Source: Dichetophora obliterata
Lineage: Eukaryota > Arthropoda > Insecta > Diptera > Sciomyzidae
Assembly (NCBI GenBank): GCA_963920525.1
Contig: OY986437.1
Span: 197,813,511 to 197,877,510 of the forward strand
Length of the DNA stretch: 64,000 nucleotides
Direction of reading: 5' to 3'
Shown one piece after another: positions 51,486-63,247 of the stretch; position 1 is the first letter of the stretch; the number at the start of each line of letters is the position of its first letter. A program made the translations under genes and the position numbers. Under the pieces are notes generated by a model, which searched no databases, had not been told where the DNA came from, and saw nothing but the letters and a program-made list of their open reading frames with translations.

Positions 51486-51816
51486 AAATCAGCTAAATTA
51501 CCTCCAAGTTACATCAACATTATTTTTTAGCTGAATAGTTTCGGAAATTTTCAGAAAGTTCTTCTGAAAAAAACATTTTTTTATGCAAAATTTAAACATT
51601 TTTGCTATTTCATAATTCATAAAAAATAAAAAACATCAAAATAGCTCTTTTTGGATATTTAGTTAAAAACATATGTTACGAAGAACAAAAGCCATATTTC
51701 ATTATTTCATCGAACTTCGGCCCCAGAAGTTGCTGCATGTTGGATGTACATGTCAGAGATAAAGAGATGGGGAAACTCCGTTGGAGAGGGATAGCACTAT
51801 GTTCGATTTTACATTA

Positions 51817-52221
51817 GGGGTATTCACGGGTTGTTGCGAATTGCAAGAGTGTGAAAATGCAAGGTAATTTTCGCACTTACGCGTGAACATCAATATTGCA
51901 ACTTAATTTTGCAATAAAATTAAGTGCCGAATGAACAGTAAATATATTGCCACCTTATTTCGAAATCATAAAAAGTTATTAAAATCTACGTATAAACTTA
52001 ACCTTTTTAAAGTTTTACCCAGATGGCAACCACGTTCGAAAACACGAATCATCTGTTTAGCATCGGCTTTTGCGTTCTCGCAATTGGTTTGAGCAGTGCA
52101 TAATTCAAGAAAAGTTGCAAAATTGCTTCCAATGTGTTTGTTGTTGGAATGAAGCGAAAGTTCGCAATCATGCATTTTCGCATCGTCGCAACTGCGTTTC
52201 GCATCAACCCGTGAATACCCC
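51817..52221. mobile_element. 405-bp TIR/MITE element
   Basis: The ends GGGGTATTCACGGGTTG and its inverse (CAACCCGTGAATACCCC) match over 17 bp. The flanks are TA. Inner phrases AATTGCAAGAGTG and TTCGCACTTACG recur inverted at lower identity. No ORF of note. Confidence 0.75.
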
Positions 52222-52639
52222 TATTAAATTGCTTCCAATACTAACACAAAGTATTTATAAGTGGTCGTAAAATCAACGGAAAACAACCCTGGTTTATGTT
52301 AGATTGAAGAATTTCACTAGTTAAGTTTGAGGTCCGATAACTAAAACTGCATATTATTTGGAACAGTAACAAAAGGCATACCAAAAAAGACTTCGGAAAT
52401 ACAATGGAAAGCATCCCTGAAACATCATGGTTAAATAATCTTAGAATAATTACACCATAGGAATAAGTCCAAGCAGTGTTGCCGTAAGAAACAATTTATG
52501 GATACTTTTTCATACTCATATATGAATATATGTTTTATTTGCAAAAATATAAAAAAGGAGGCATTTCTTTAAATCTAACCAAAACTTTAAGAAAAATTAT
52601 GACATTGAGACATTTTTGGACAGTAATTTCTTATCAAAA

Positions 52640-52765
52640 GATGCAATAACGCAACCTCTTTACAAAGAACTTTACAATTTTGTGATAAATATATTAAGTC
52701 TGCCTCATAGCACAGCTGCTGCTGAATGAATTTTTTCTAATTTAAGTCTTACCTATAAACGATAA
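52640..52765 (+). pseudogene. hAT transposase C-terminal (dimerisation) fragment
   Basis: The frame reads LYKELYNFVINILSLPHSTA, then AAE, a stop (TGA at 52727), and IFSNLSLTYKR. LSLPHSxAxxERxFS is the signature of the hAT dimerisation region; the expected Arg codon is now a stop. Confidence 0.7.
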
Positions 52766-54230
52766 GACTAGTAAATTTTTTTTTGGAATAAGTAAAGTTA
52801 TATTGTTTTGCAAAATACTTAAAAACGAATAATTTTTAAATTTAATATAAATAAAGGGCAATAGCAACCCATTTTATTTACATTACAATTAACTGAATAA
52901 GCTATTAAACTACTTTTTTATGTATTTATATATTATTTTGTATCATAGCTGTTAAATAATTATAACTAATCGTATTCATTAGCAATTCGATTATATTTTT
53001 AAAATTGTAAAATAATTGATTAAGTACAATTCTTTTCTGTTTATAATCGTAATATAATTATAAAAATTGCAAAATAATTACGATTACTTTAGATGTCGAA
53101 AATAATCAAAAGTAATCAAGAAAAATAATCAGAGTACTTTTAGAATTATGTTTGATTCTTTGTTTTATTATGTATAGCATTAGCAGCGGTAACAGAGAAG
53201 GAACTATGAACCCAAAGTTCATACTGTAGCTCCCAACACTTTAATAAAACTGATTAAGTTTTCGTATAACTATTATTCGTATAACTGTGTTAAATGTAAA
53301 AGCCGTATCAGCGTAGGGGCGATTTCAGTTAAAAATGACTGGTTGTACTTCACAACCTCACCTTTGAAGCGATACGAGTCGACCTCAAACAGAATCAAAA
53401 ATAATTTCTAAAAGTAGTCGGATTATTGTTTCTTGGTTAATTTTTATTCTTTTTGACTATTTTCGTAATTATGATTTGATTATTTGTAATCGAAATCAAT
53501 AACTTATCAGAAACATCTCCCTCAAGGATTATATAATGATTATAATTATTTTTAAAATAAAATCTAATTGGTTATTAATCGTAATCGCTATTTAACAGTT
53601 ATGTTTTGTATATAGTTTTTTTTTAATATCAAACTTTTACAATTAATGAAATAAACATAATTTATTAAAAATATAAAAATAACACAAAATATAACAGTCT
53701 GAAGTACTGAAATGTACATATGTTCCTTTTTAAGGCAGGGGCAGGTTGTCTAAAATTTTTATCTTCTTTTTCTTCTTATTCAAAAGTATAGTTTTTGAGA
53801 ATTTGCTGTTAAATTTTTGTAAAGATACTGACATTATCTCCGCTTCTACAGCCGTTTTAGCAGGTATCGAGCGCACAGCAGAAATATAAATACTCCCCTT
53901 ACACTCATTTATCTCAAAACTACTTTTTTCGGCAATGTGTTGTATCGAAAACAAAAGCTATTCAGCCGAATCATCTGAAATTTTAATATGTTATTCACAT
54001 CAGTGGCTTTCGCTATCAAAATTTCAAAAAATCGTATATTTTACACTGAATAACCAGTAAAAAACCCTGTTTTGGGACTTAAATTTCAAAAGCGCGTCAT
54101 AATCAAAAATTTTTATTGCAATATACCTTTAAAGTTTAAATATTATTGTTCATTATTTTAACTTTTAAAAAAATAAATCCTAAAATATTTAAGCACTAGG
54201 CCCTAATATTATTATTTATTATTTTATATA
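52766..54230. other. Interior of the hAT remnant
   Basis: AT-rich. Repeated TAATCGTAAT/AATAATCG phrases near 52960-53110 and 53400-53590 form a weak inverted pattern. No coding remnant is readable. Confidence 0.35.
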
Positions 54231-56009
54231 CAGCTGTGGTCAAAATAATAGCAGTACTATTATATTCAGACATGTTTGTATAAATAATACTTGTCTACAA
54301 ACTTTGGATCTGGTAAATCCATTATCATTCCTATATGTACTTTCAACGCTGGTTCGAAATCTGTACTCAGTTTCTGCCTATACTGTAAAATTTTCCAGAT
54401 ACAGTGTGTTTTACGTTTTTGGCATGTGTTCAGTATTAGTTATTGGGTCATGTGAATAAAAAATCAGCAAATGCTTTTACTGAATTTTTCTAGTAAAAAG
54501 TATGGATTTAGTGAATAAAAAAAGCTATATAGATATAGCTTAAAAAGCTTAAAGCTATATAGATATAGATATAAAAAAATCTATATAGATATAGCTTAGA
54601 TATAGATATAGTCGATCTGTCTTTAGTCGATGGTCCAAATTTAAAATGTCTGTTTTTCATGTAAAATACACTTAATCAACAGTTTTCTTCTAAATTGTCG
54701 TTTTGGATGATAACAGCTTCGCTAAAATAAAAGATACAAAATTTGTTAATATTTCGCTGGAGAATCTCAAAATTTTTGCTCCGCTATCGCACATGACACG
54801 ATAGTGGTTAATATATTGATTGAAAAGTTGATATTTTTTCTAAAATACAAAATACTATTTTTTATTTTAAGGTGAGTAGCTTAGATTCTAGATCAATAAT
54901 ACTAATATAATACATGCATATATAATTCATAATAAATATACAATAATACATGCCAAAAACGTAAAACACCCTGTATCTCGAAAATTTTTCTGTATAAGCG
55001 GAAACTGAGTACAGATGTGGAACCAGTGTTGAAAGAACATATAGAAATAATGTAGTATACCTATACATATTATTTAAATATTTAATTTACATTAATGTAT
55101 TTCATTATAAAACAAGCTTTTCTTAAAATAAGTAATAATATAAAAACCTCTACTGTAAGAATTTTCGAGAACATGCACAATAATATTCAAACTAAGCTAA
55201 AGTAATACACCTCTACGGTATACTAAGATATTATTCAAACAATAAGAACATATGTTCATACTAAGCACTACTATCTATCTCATTCGCACACATGTACCCA
55301 TATGGCTGAATACAAAACATATGATATTATATTATACTTTTTACTCCTACACAAATATGTTAACATATGATTATGTTTACGTTTTCTATTCTACTCACTC
55401 ACACATATTAAACTATTAATACTAAACTACAAATATGTATTACGATATTCTACTATTACTTTTACACTAATTAAAGAACATATGATTCTATTTACATTCT
55501 AAACTACACAAACAATTGTCAACTAGTTTTAAGACAAAATACCGTTATGTTTACTATAAAAGGATGAACATATTTGAAAATAAATCAATTAGTTTTGAGC
55601 TTCTAACAAGCTGCCTACTAATTCATTTTTAAATAAGTCTTGAGCTTTAATAGCTGCCGACTTCAACTCTTTAGCCTTTGCACTTTTTATAGTGAACGGC
55701 TGTAAATGTAATAAAAACAAAAATAGCGCCAGTGGCGAACTTCGCCGGCAACCAATTAGGCAGGACCTTAAAATGTTAATAGTAAATCCTCGAGTCCTTT
55801 TTTAAATAATCGCGAACCCTTACATGGCGATGCTATGTCGCGAATAAAATTGTGTGGCGATCCTGTCGCCAAAATATTATTACATGGCGATCCAAAAACA
55901 TATTTACTACAATAATAATGGACTTACAAGATCCAAAATTTATAGACTAGTATTATTTATCCAAACGTGTCTGAATATAAAAGTACTGCTATTATTTTGA
56001 CCGCAACTG
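54231..56009. mobile_element. Tc1-like TIR element without transposase
   Basis: Flanked by TA (54229-54230 and 56010-56011). The TIRs begin CAGCTGTGGTCAAAATAATA and match inversely at the right over about 80 bp with gaps. The terminal GTGGTCAAAATAATAGCAGT type is common in Tc1/Tc3-like elements. The interior carries an inserted half foldback element (54445-54620) and a second inverted repeat at 54330-54440 against 54940-55050. No transposase frame remains. Confidence 0.75.
54445..54560 (+). mobile_element. Left arm of foldback family M5
   Basis: Identical for about 115 bp to the left arm of the intact copy at 59277-59511, starting GGGTCATGTGAATAAAAAAT. The right arm is missing or rearranged into GATATAG repeats up to about 54615. 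Confidence 0.75.
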
Positions 56010-56502
56010 TATGTACATGCTTTGTTTCTTACTATTACATTTTAACAAAGCTATTTGCTAGTCTCAAATTAAATAAATAGAATTGTTAGGAAAGTTTAAA
56101 AAATTGGGTTTCAGTACTGTAATATGTGCATACTTTTTTCGGAAGTGGATACATTTGTGACTTTTCCATGGATACTTTTTTTAGAATCGTTGCGGCAACA
56201 CTGATCTGAGGTGAAGTCACGTACACAACATGATTCAATTATATATAAGATTGAGTAAGCTGAGAGCAAAGAAGTAAAATATAAGGAAATGGTGTTGCTT
56301 ACACATACACTGTACGTGAACTGTCGCACCATTCGTAAATTGTGCGAGCGAGAAAGAGTGTGTTTTTTGACATTTTTGAGAACCCTGGCATCTGATTGGA
56401 AGACTCCTCAGCAAAATAGTTGAAAATAATTTAATTTTAAGCATTTTTCACTGCTTAAAAAGCAACAAATTTTTAAAAAAAGACCACTAAAACAAATGCA
56501 AT

Positions 56503-56570
56503 ATGAGTTGTGTGGTTAAGAATTGTAATAGTTCCCGAAAACTTAAAAACAATGCGCATTCGTTCCACAG
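56503..56570 (+). CDS. First coding exon of a THAP-domain protein
   Basis: ATG opens MSCVVKNCNSSRKLKNNAHS, then FHR split by a donor (CACAG|GTAAAT at 56571). C-x4-C near the start and SFHR(FP) about 20 residues later is the N-terminal pattern of the THAP zinc finger (C2CH), a DNA-binding domain found in host factors and in P-element transposases. Only 22 codons are visible. I could not find a following exon with confidence. It might be host coding, a THAP-carrying transposon remnant, or chance, and I favour a real or formerly real THAP exon. Confidence 0.5.
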
Positions 56571-56984
56571 GTAAATATGTCCATACGGTTCAAATTCTTT
56601 TAACAATAGTGCTTTATTTAGTTTCTAACGATATTTTTTTAACTTATTTGTGTTAGAAATGTATATATTTCTTATTAAAAATGGTTTAAAAATGCAATTT
56701 AGACCCCGTTGATTTTCCGCCAGTTTGATCAAACCACATCTGTCAAAACATAAACACTGCTTCAGGGGCGCAGTCATTTTTCGCAGTTGAATACATGTTT
56801 GGGGCGCTCTTGTTTTCAGCATAGTGAATCAGATTTAGTACCTGTTTGCTAAATTTTTCTGATTTTTACACAAGAACTAGGCAGAAAAACCCAAAAAATA
56901 AGAATTTTAAAAAATTAACCTAATTTAATTTGCAATTAAAGTTGAAGTTTAGAATTGATAGGCCTTCAAATATAGAAAACTTAC

Positions 56985-57480
56985 CTAAAAATCTTGCAGT
57001 TTTTCTAGTTTTTCAACAAAACTAAGCTTTATGGGTATTAAAACAAAGGTAATGTGCGTATCTATTCAACGAGGTGTCAAATTTAGAATTCCTTAAGATA
57101 TAATTTTTTTATAATTAGAATTTGTCTGAAAGGCTAGTGATTTCTCTTTTACGAAAGCAATACATTAAAAAGAGACTTATTAAAAAGATAACTACATTCA
57201 GAACTGCTGTAGACAGAGAAGCCTGTGTGGTACTTACTGAGGTTTGTAAGCCCTAAGCAGCATCCGAAGGCCTCCTTTTGATATATTTATTTTTTTTTAT
57301 TAAATTTGGAAAAACCTCGCGATTTTAAGTAAAAAAAGGGTTGTATCTTAAATGTATGTATTTTTATGTTTGATATCTTGTTGAATAGATACTTGTATTA
57401 TCTCTCTTTTGATACCCATAAAGTTTAGTTTTGTTGGAAAACTTAAAAAATCAGCTAAATTTTTAGTCCACTTTTTCCAA
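56985..57480. mobile_element. Foldback element
   Basis: TTTTTCAACAAAACTAAGCTT followed by TATGGGTATTAAAAC at the left pairs with GATACCCATAAAGTTTAGTT at the right. The inner GTATCTATTCAACGAGGTGTC also has an inverse (GTTGAATAGATAC). Ends not resolved. Confidence 0.55.
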
Positions 57481-57633
57481 CGTTGCATGCCTATAACTTC
57501 TAAGCCAATTGCGAGCGATCAAAATTTTTTTTAAATAATTAGAGTTGTTGCTATTCTTGAAATGTTTCTAAAATATTAATGCATTAGAAAAAACTTTAAC
57601 AGTTTGGGCCTTCTTTTACGATACAACCAAATA

Positions 57634-58528
57634 CCCAGCTAGCATTTACAATCGCGAAAGAATCTTATACGATTCGCCCAGAGGATCCATCTGATCGCTT
57701 ACGATGTCGGATTCTGATCACGGAAGTTCCATTCTTTGTATGAAACTGTTCCACTTAGGCGAATCTTCAAAATAAAACTTCTGCGGTGCGTCTAAAAGTT
57801 GCATCTGTGACGCGCCAAGAGGATTTGTTTGCGATTCTCTACGTAAAATCAACTACGGTTCGCCAAGAAGATTTAATTATAAATCGCTTTTGGAAGCATT
57901 ATATGCGAAACGTAAAAGACTCATATATACAATTGTTTTTTATAGGTTTTATAAAATAAAACAACGAATTTAAATGTTTTTTTATTGTTATGTTTGCGGC
58001 ATTAATCACATATTAAATATTGTTTAATCTATTATTGAATAAATAATTATGTATAAACAAATAAAAAAATCAAAAACCAAACTGAAATAATGAAGAGCCA
58101 GTTTCGCCATCTGCCAGATATAACAGAAGATTGAATTATTGCAAACATTTTATAAAACAATACAAATTTTTGTTGTTTTTTGCTGCTCCAAGGAACACAT
58201 TCACTATCGCCGAAAACTTTGGCCATTAGCTTAATATTTAACTATTTTTAAGTAATTTTACTTTTTTTGCACAATTTTGCAGAACACTTTTTTAAAACAA
58301 TTTGTATTTTGAATAGAAATAAAGCAAGGCTTACTTATTTCTATTCAAAATTTGTTGTTGATTTCAAAAACGATTGCTGCGAAGAATCGTATATTCGCCT
58401 TCTGCGCGAACCTAAATTAATATTCATGTATTTTGTTTTTGTATCTCCACTACTAATCTTCTAGATGATCAAAATAAGAATCGCCTATTAATCGTGCTTA
58501 CCAAACAATCTTCCAAATGCTAGATGGG
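57634..58528. mobile_element. 895-bp TIR element with TA flanks
   Basis: CCCAGCTAGCATTTACAATC at the left and the inverse of CCCATCTAGCATTTGGAAGA at the right; flanking TA at 57632-57633 and 58529-58530. The sub-ends repeat CGATTCGCC, AGAGGAT and TTCGCC phrases, possibly transposase-binding sites. No ORF of note. Confidence 0.65.
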
Positions 58529-58745
58529 TACGGCCCTTTGTGATTGTTTCTGTATTTGTGTGAACCAACACCAATATAGAAAATACCACACTTTTCTGCT
58601 ATTACACCACTTCCTTATATTTTACTTCTTTGGCTGAGAGCACATATCTCTCGGCGAATGTCAGAAACAGCTGTTTGGTGTTGTTATCTTTTACTTTGAC
58701 ATTCGTCGATCCGAATTCCATCCATCCTAGGTATATTAAATATAC

Positions 58746-58852
58746 CTTGCATCCATCCAGCGTTTTCGTTTAAAAATGTCACTGGGCACTTTAAAAAAGG
58801 AAACGTTTTCCTTGTTCCAATAGTTTTGGCGAATCGCGTACTTTTTCGGCAT
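58746..58852 (-). pseudogene. THAP-like first exon lacking the zinc cysteines
   Basis: On the minus strand, ATG at 58852 opens MPKKYAIRQNYWNKENVSFF, then KVPSDIFKRKRWMDA, with a donor (GCAAG|GTATAT) after 58746. The spacing (MPKKY at the start, then VSFFKVPxD and a KRxW block) is that of a THAP domain. However, the two N-terminal cysteines are absent, replaced by residues such as Ala and Tyr, so zinc binding is not expected. It looks like a decayed THAP exon or a diverged paralogue. No other exon was identified. Confidence 0.45.
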
Positions 58853-59172
58853 TTTGAGGTAGTAACAAAAACTAATTGTGTCTGTGAATAAGAGTCCAGA
58901 CAGTTGGTAAAACAGTTGGCAAGACAGTAGACACAATAGTGAAAAATTTCTATTTTATGATGAAATTTTTGTTAAAACTACGAGCCAAATTATTGTAAAT
59001 TTCCAATTAATTATATTTTATTATCTTCTGTCATTTCATATGCTAAATATCATTCTACTGTCCTAGATACTGTCTCGCCAACTGTCTACAAAAAAGTTAA
59101 GACAGTAGAGCAGACAGCTGCAAAAGTGAGTGTGTGTGGGTAAAAATATGTGAATGTGTTGCGATTGTCTTA

Positions 59173-59649
59173 GGGCCAGTATTTCAGTAAGAGTTTAAAG
59201 TCTAGTTAAATTAAACTGAGCTTAACTCAATAAAATTTGACTTTTAAACTCGGTTTAGGCAAAAAAGAAACACATTGGGTCATGTGAATAAAAAATCAGC
59301 AAATGCTTTTACTGAATTTTTCTAGTAAAAAGTATGGATTTAGTGAATAAAAAAAGCTATATAGATATAGCTTAAAAAGCTTAAAGCTATATAGATATAG
59401 ATATAGATATAAAAAAGCTATATAGATATAGCTTTTTTTATTCACTAAATCCATACTTTTTACTAGAAAAATTCAGTAAAAGCATTTGCTGATTTTTTAT
59501 TCACATGACCCATTATATGATCATTTAAGTCAATTTAACTTCAACGAATGCTAAAATATCTAGTTAAACCGAGTTTAAACGTCCAATTTTGGTGAGTTAA
59601 GCTAGGGTTATTTTGACTATAGTTTAAACTCGTACTGAAAAACTGGCCC
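59173..59649. mobile_element. MITE, PIF/Harbinger-like, host of a foldback insertion
   Basis: Direct TTA flanks at 59170-59172 and 59650-59652. The ends are GGGCCAGTATTTCAGTAAGA and the inverse of GGGCCAGTTTTTCAGTACGA. The inner arms with GAGTTTAAACT/TTAAACTCGGTTTA also pair. Without the insert at 59277-59511 it is about 240 bp. Confidence 0.8.
59277..59511. mobile_element. Foldback family M5, intact copy
   Basis: 235 bp with arms of about 90 bp that are essentially perfect inverses. They start GGGTCATGTGAATAAAAAAT and end at the AGCTATATAGATATAGC centre. ATT lies on both sides (59274-59276 and 59512-59514). It is nested in the 59173-59649 MITE, and its left arm is also at 54445. Confidence 0.85.
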
Positions 59650-59779
59650 TTAACAGTACTGTCTCGTGTAACCCCCGTGTAAGTTGGATGGCCACGCACA
59701 CAAACGGAACACTACATGTTGGACGTACTTAGCAATAAGTCGAAAATTTTTGTCTTCCATCGGACATGTCCATCCGCCT

Positions 59780-59943
59780 TAGGGAAAATGAATTTTCTTT
59801 ATATTTTTTCGAGGATTTTTCTGGAATTTTTTAAGGTATTCTAGTTTGGCCGGAGACCACTTCGAATTGGTATGAATCATCGAAATCGGTCCAGCCAGAG
59901 TTATAAGCGTAGTAACTAACGCCACTATCTTTTATATATATAG
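59780..59943 (-). mobile_element. Helitron-like 5' end, minus strand
   Basis: Read on the minus strand from 59943 it starts TCTATATATATAAAAGATAG and continues to CTGGCTGGACCGATTTCGAT, the same layout as 2041-2130. The 3' end was not found. Confidence 0.5.
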
Positions 59944-60122
59944 ATAAGCAATGTACACAATAAAAACAGAAATTACTGTTGTGTTGTGAACCGTAATAGG
60001 CCTATACTGTCAACATATAATAGTGTCAACATGGTATCTTCAATTTGAAATATTTCAAATTCAAAACCATCACGGCGTGGCAACATGTAGGACGATGGGA
60101 ACCCCGCTATCGTTTGCTCTAA

Positions 60123-60616
60123 GACCCCTTTTACATTGATCAAGACTTGAAGTCAAGTTTTTTTGACGTTCTCTTTTGAACTTGACAAAAGCTTTCACAT
60201 TGGTCAAGACTTGAATTCAAGTTCTTGTCTTCTTTCCTTGTTTTCTAAAAATAAAACGAGATAGGTAGCAAGCAAATGAATTATAGTTTATAGAAATTTG
60301 CAAACTGAATTTTATTTTTTTACCACGATGGAAGTTAACAAAACGTTTTTGCTTAAAAATTTAATGCAAAATTAAATTATATTATATGCAAAAAATTTTA
60401 ATGCAACCGAAGTCTAGCAAACTCACATTGATATGCGAAAAATAAAATAAAAAGCACTGTTAACAACGCGAAAATAGCAAAAGGAACACGAAAAAACACG
60501 AAAAATTGCCGGTACAGCTTCAAGTTTCTTTTTCCCTTCCGTCGCTTCCGATGTGCGGCGAATTGCCTACAAACTCTGAAACTTGACTTCAAGTCTTGAC
60601 CAATATAAAAGGGGTC
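60123..60616. mobile_element. MITE, PIF/Harbinger-like (family M6, full copy)
   Basis: 494 bp, TAA on both sides (60120-60122 and 60617-60619). The ends are GACCCCTTTTACATTGATCA and the inverse of GACCCCTTTTATATTGGTCA. Sub-ends have GACTTGAAGTCAAGTTT. Confidence 0.8.
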
Positions 60617-60695
60617 TAACCGTTCCACTGCACGGACACAAATGGCGAACATTGGTAAGTCGCCATCTTGTTCGTTCGTGCAGTGGAAACACTAA

Positions 60696-61111
60696 AGGCT
60701 TGATTACCCAAGCGTAACGTGAGGTGGCGCAGCGGGATGTAGCGTAGTGCGACGTTGCCTCGAGGATAAGCGATTACTGAAATCGTAATCCAACGTAGTG
60801 CTGGCGCCGTAGTGCAGGGCACGTATTTTATTATAGTTGGCTTATTTACTTCTCCTCGTCAACAAAAGATTGCATCCTTTCTTATATAGTATTAAAATTT
60901 ACAAAAATGTAAAGTTAAACATATTTTTTCACTTGTCGAACTGTCAAAAATCGTAACGTTGCGTAGAAATCTATTTTCTACAGACTTCTACGCTGCGTCA
61001 CGCCACGTTACGATTTCGGTAACGACTTGTACACATTTATCATTAAACAGATTTTAGCTTGACAATTGGCAACGTCGCGCTACGTTACCTTACGCTTGGC
61101 TAATCCAGCCT
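60696..61111. mobile_element. MITE, PIF/Harbinger-like (family M7)
   Basis: 416 bp, TAA on both sides (60693-60695 and 61112-61114). The ends are AGGCTTGATTACCCAAGCGT and the inverse of AGGCTGGATTAGCCAAGCGT. GTAACG/CGTTAC motifs recur through the element. Confidence 0.8.
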
Positions 61112-61137
61112 TAAGGGCATTAGTTTGTTAGACTACA

Positions 61138-61422
61138 GTTGCATTAAAATTTTTTTGCATTCAATATAATTTAATTTTGCATTCAATTTTTAAGCAAAAA
61201 CGTTTTGTTAACTTCTATCGTGGTAAAAAATAAAATTCAGTTTGCAAATTTCAATAAACTATAATTCATTTGCTTGCTACCTATCTCGTTTTATTTTTAG
61301 AAAACAGGGAAAGAAGACAAGAACTTGAATTCAAGTCTTGACCAATGTGAAAGCTTTCGTCAAGTTCAAAAGAGAACGTCAAAAAAACTTGACTTCAAGT
61401 CTTGATCAATTTAAAAGGGGTC
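61138..61422 (-). mobile_element. Family M6, inverted half copy
   Basis: The reverse complement of about 60123-60410 at high identity, ending GGGGTC at the MITE that follows. Together with the full copy it makes a 285-bp inverted repeat 1.3 kb apart. Confidence 0.8.
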
Positions 61423-61424
61423 TA

Positions 61425-61534
61425 TCACGAAGCAGCACACCAACGACAAGCAAGACACGAGAAGCAATACTTTTTTCTATACGAAATTCTATTGCTTCTC
61501 GTGTCTTGCTTGTCGTTGGTGTGCTGCTTCGTGA
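61425..61534. mobile_element. Hairpin MITE (family M2, copy 2)
   Basis: 110 bp with TA on both sides (61423-61424 and 61535-61536). Its arms of about 45 bp are perfect inverses, starting TCACGAAGCAGCACACCAAC. It is the better-preserved version of 1024-1133. Confidence 0.85.
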
Positions 61535-61556
61535 TACAGATTAATGCCCTTAAATT

Positions 61557-63211
61557 GGGCCTATTCTGCCAGATCATGGTAGAAGAATACAGGTAGATGC
61601 ACTAGATGAGAGCATACTGCCGGAAATGTCAAAACGAAGCCAAACTTTTTATTTATATTCTTTTGTTTCTATTCGCCACACAGCTGAATTTGAAAGACAT
61701 GGTAGTATAGAAAGAGAGCGCAATCAGCGCTGCAGCTACCTATCCGTATACCATGCGCCAGATCTGTTATTAGGGATGCAACATCGTTCTTAAAAACATC
61801 GATGATTGAAAACATCGATTTTCACTTGACAATTATTGATGATTGAAAACATCGGTTATAAGACCGATATATCGATGTTTTTCCGATGTTTTCATGTTTG
61901 TATTAGGCCTAATACTGAGGTCGAAAAATATTAGTATTATTTTTATAGATAACATATTTTTTATTTGCACTCTATTATAATATATGAAAAAAACATTAAT
62001 TTCTTACATAGTATGGACGTAGAAAAATTTACAAAAATAAAATTTGAAAAAAGAATCGACAAGAATTCTGTATTTTGTATGAACAATTTCTATTTTTGTA
62101 ATTTTTCCTCCGAACTCAAAAAACGGGGGTTTTTCTTTTTTGTTCATACAGAACACAGCTTTTTTGTTGTTTTTTTTTACAAAATTAAATATATAATATG
62201 ACACTATATAATACGATGAATTCGCTTATGTGTGCGTATCAGTCATTCGTCGCTACCATGATATAATAAACAAGGTAATATCATGATACCATCACCAGGT
62301 AGTATAAATCGCGACTGCGCTGCAGAATAGCCATCTTTCGTTGAATTTTTCATTCGAAATATATTAGCCTAAAAATGAGCGAAAGAAATCGATGTTTTTC
62401 CTTTGCAGACCGATGCATCGACGATGTATCGCTTATAAGAACATAGATGTCAACATCGATGTTTATGAACGATATATCGTCGATGACGATACTATCAATG
62501 CATCGTTTGCATACCTATCTGTTATTCTGTTATGAATCATAAAAGATGCCGACCATAAAATATCGTTTTAAATTGGTATTCTGCCATTCGATCTTTTATG
62601 GCACCCTGTTATCAATCTTCGAAAACAAAAATCTATTACAATTATGTTAACTTCTGTTATGAAACAGCTGGTTGCTGTCAATAAATTGAAAGAGAAAACT
62701 TATCAAACTAAAATGCAGAGCGAAAAAGTAAGTTCATAATATAGCTTTATTGCTTTGAATAAATTTGTAATTTTTATAGGACAGAGAAAGAAACAACCAC
62801 CGAGGAGCAGAGGGAAATGTACTGCTCGTTTTTTGAAGCAAACCCAATGCTCGGTAGGAAAAAGCACTGTGACGCCTCCGTGCCTGAATACAGTTATTGA
62901 AATTCTTAAATAAACATACATTTTTCAGACCAAAATGTTCACTTTCCAAAAATTTGTTACGATAAAAGACAGAAAAATGCATCTGCTATTCTGTTGTCTT
63001 TTAAACCAGATTTCATAACTTTTAAACACCAAATAAAATACTTTTCAGTTCGAAAAATCTGCTATGATTAATAACAGATTTCATAAAATATTGTCGTGCA
63101 GAATACGAATTTTGGTCTCGTAACAGATTTTTTGACAGCTCAAAAATTTGTGTGGGAAATCATAACAGAATAACCGTAAAAGACTCATAAAAGACACCTC
63201 AGAATAGGCCC
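61557..63211. mobile_element. TIR element containing a nested hAT MITE
   Basis: GGGCCTATTCTGCCAGATC at the left and the inverse of GGGCCTATTCTGAGGTGTC at the right. The sub-ends repeat CTGTTATGAAWC and ATAACAGATT phrases. No clear target duplication. The interior is split by 61771-62517. Confidence 0.6.
61771..62517. mobile_element. hAT-type MITE with 8-bp target duplication
   Basis: 747 bp, flanked by TCTGTTAT at 61763-61770 and 62518-62525. The ends TAGGGATGCAAC and TAGGTATGCAAAC (inverse) are hAT-like, and ACATCGAT/ATCGATGT motifs crowd both sub-ends. No transposase frame. Confidence 0.85.
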
Positions 63212-63247
63212 AAATGTTTGCGATGTTGAAAACTTCAATAGTAATAG

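Larger units (their letters stand above)
52474..56203 (+). mobile_element. Possible hAT element remnant with nested Tc1-like element
   Basis: Both ends carry the 11-bp inverted repeat CAGTGTTGCCG, which is hAT-like, and near each end is a TATCCAT/ATGGATA block. A hAT C-terminal fragment lies at 52640-52765. No 8-bp duplication is visible at the ends, so the boundaries are tentative. Confidence 0.5.

Noticed and set aside
62714..62840. Mini-gene: ATG CAG AGC GAA AAA followed by a donor and an acceptor near 62779
   Set aside because: Good splice-like signals, but the joined frame is about 25 residues with no motif and lies in a TIR element.
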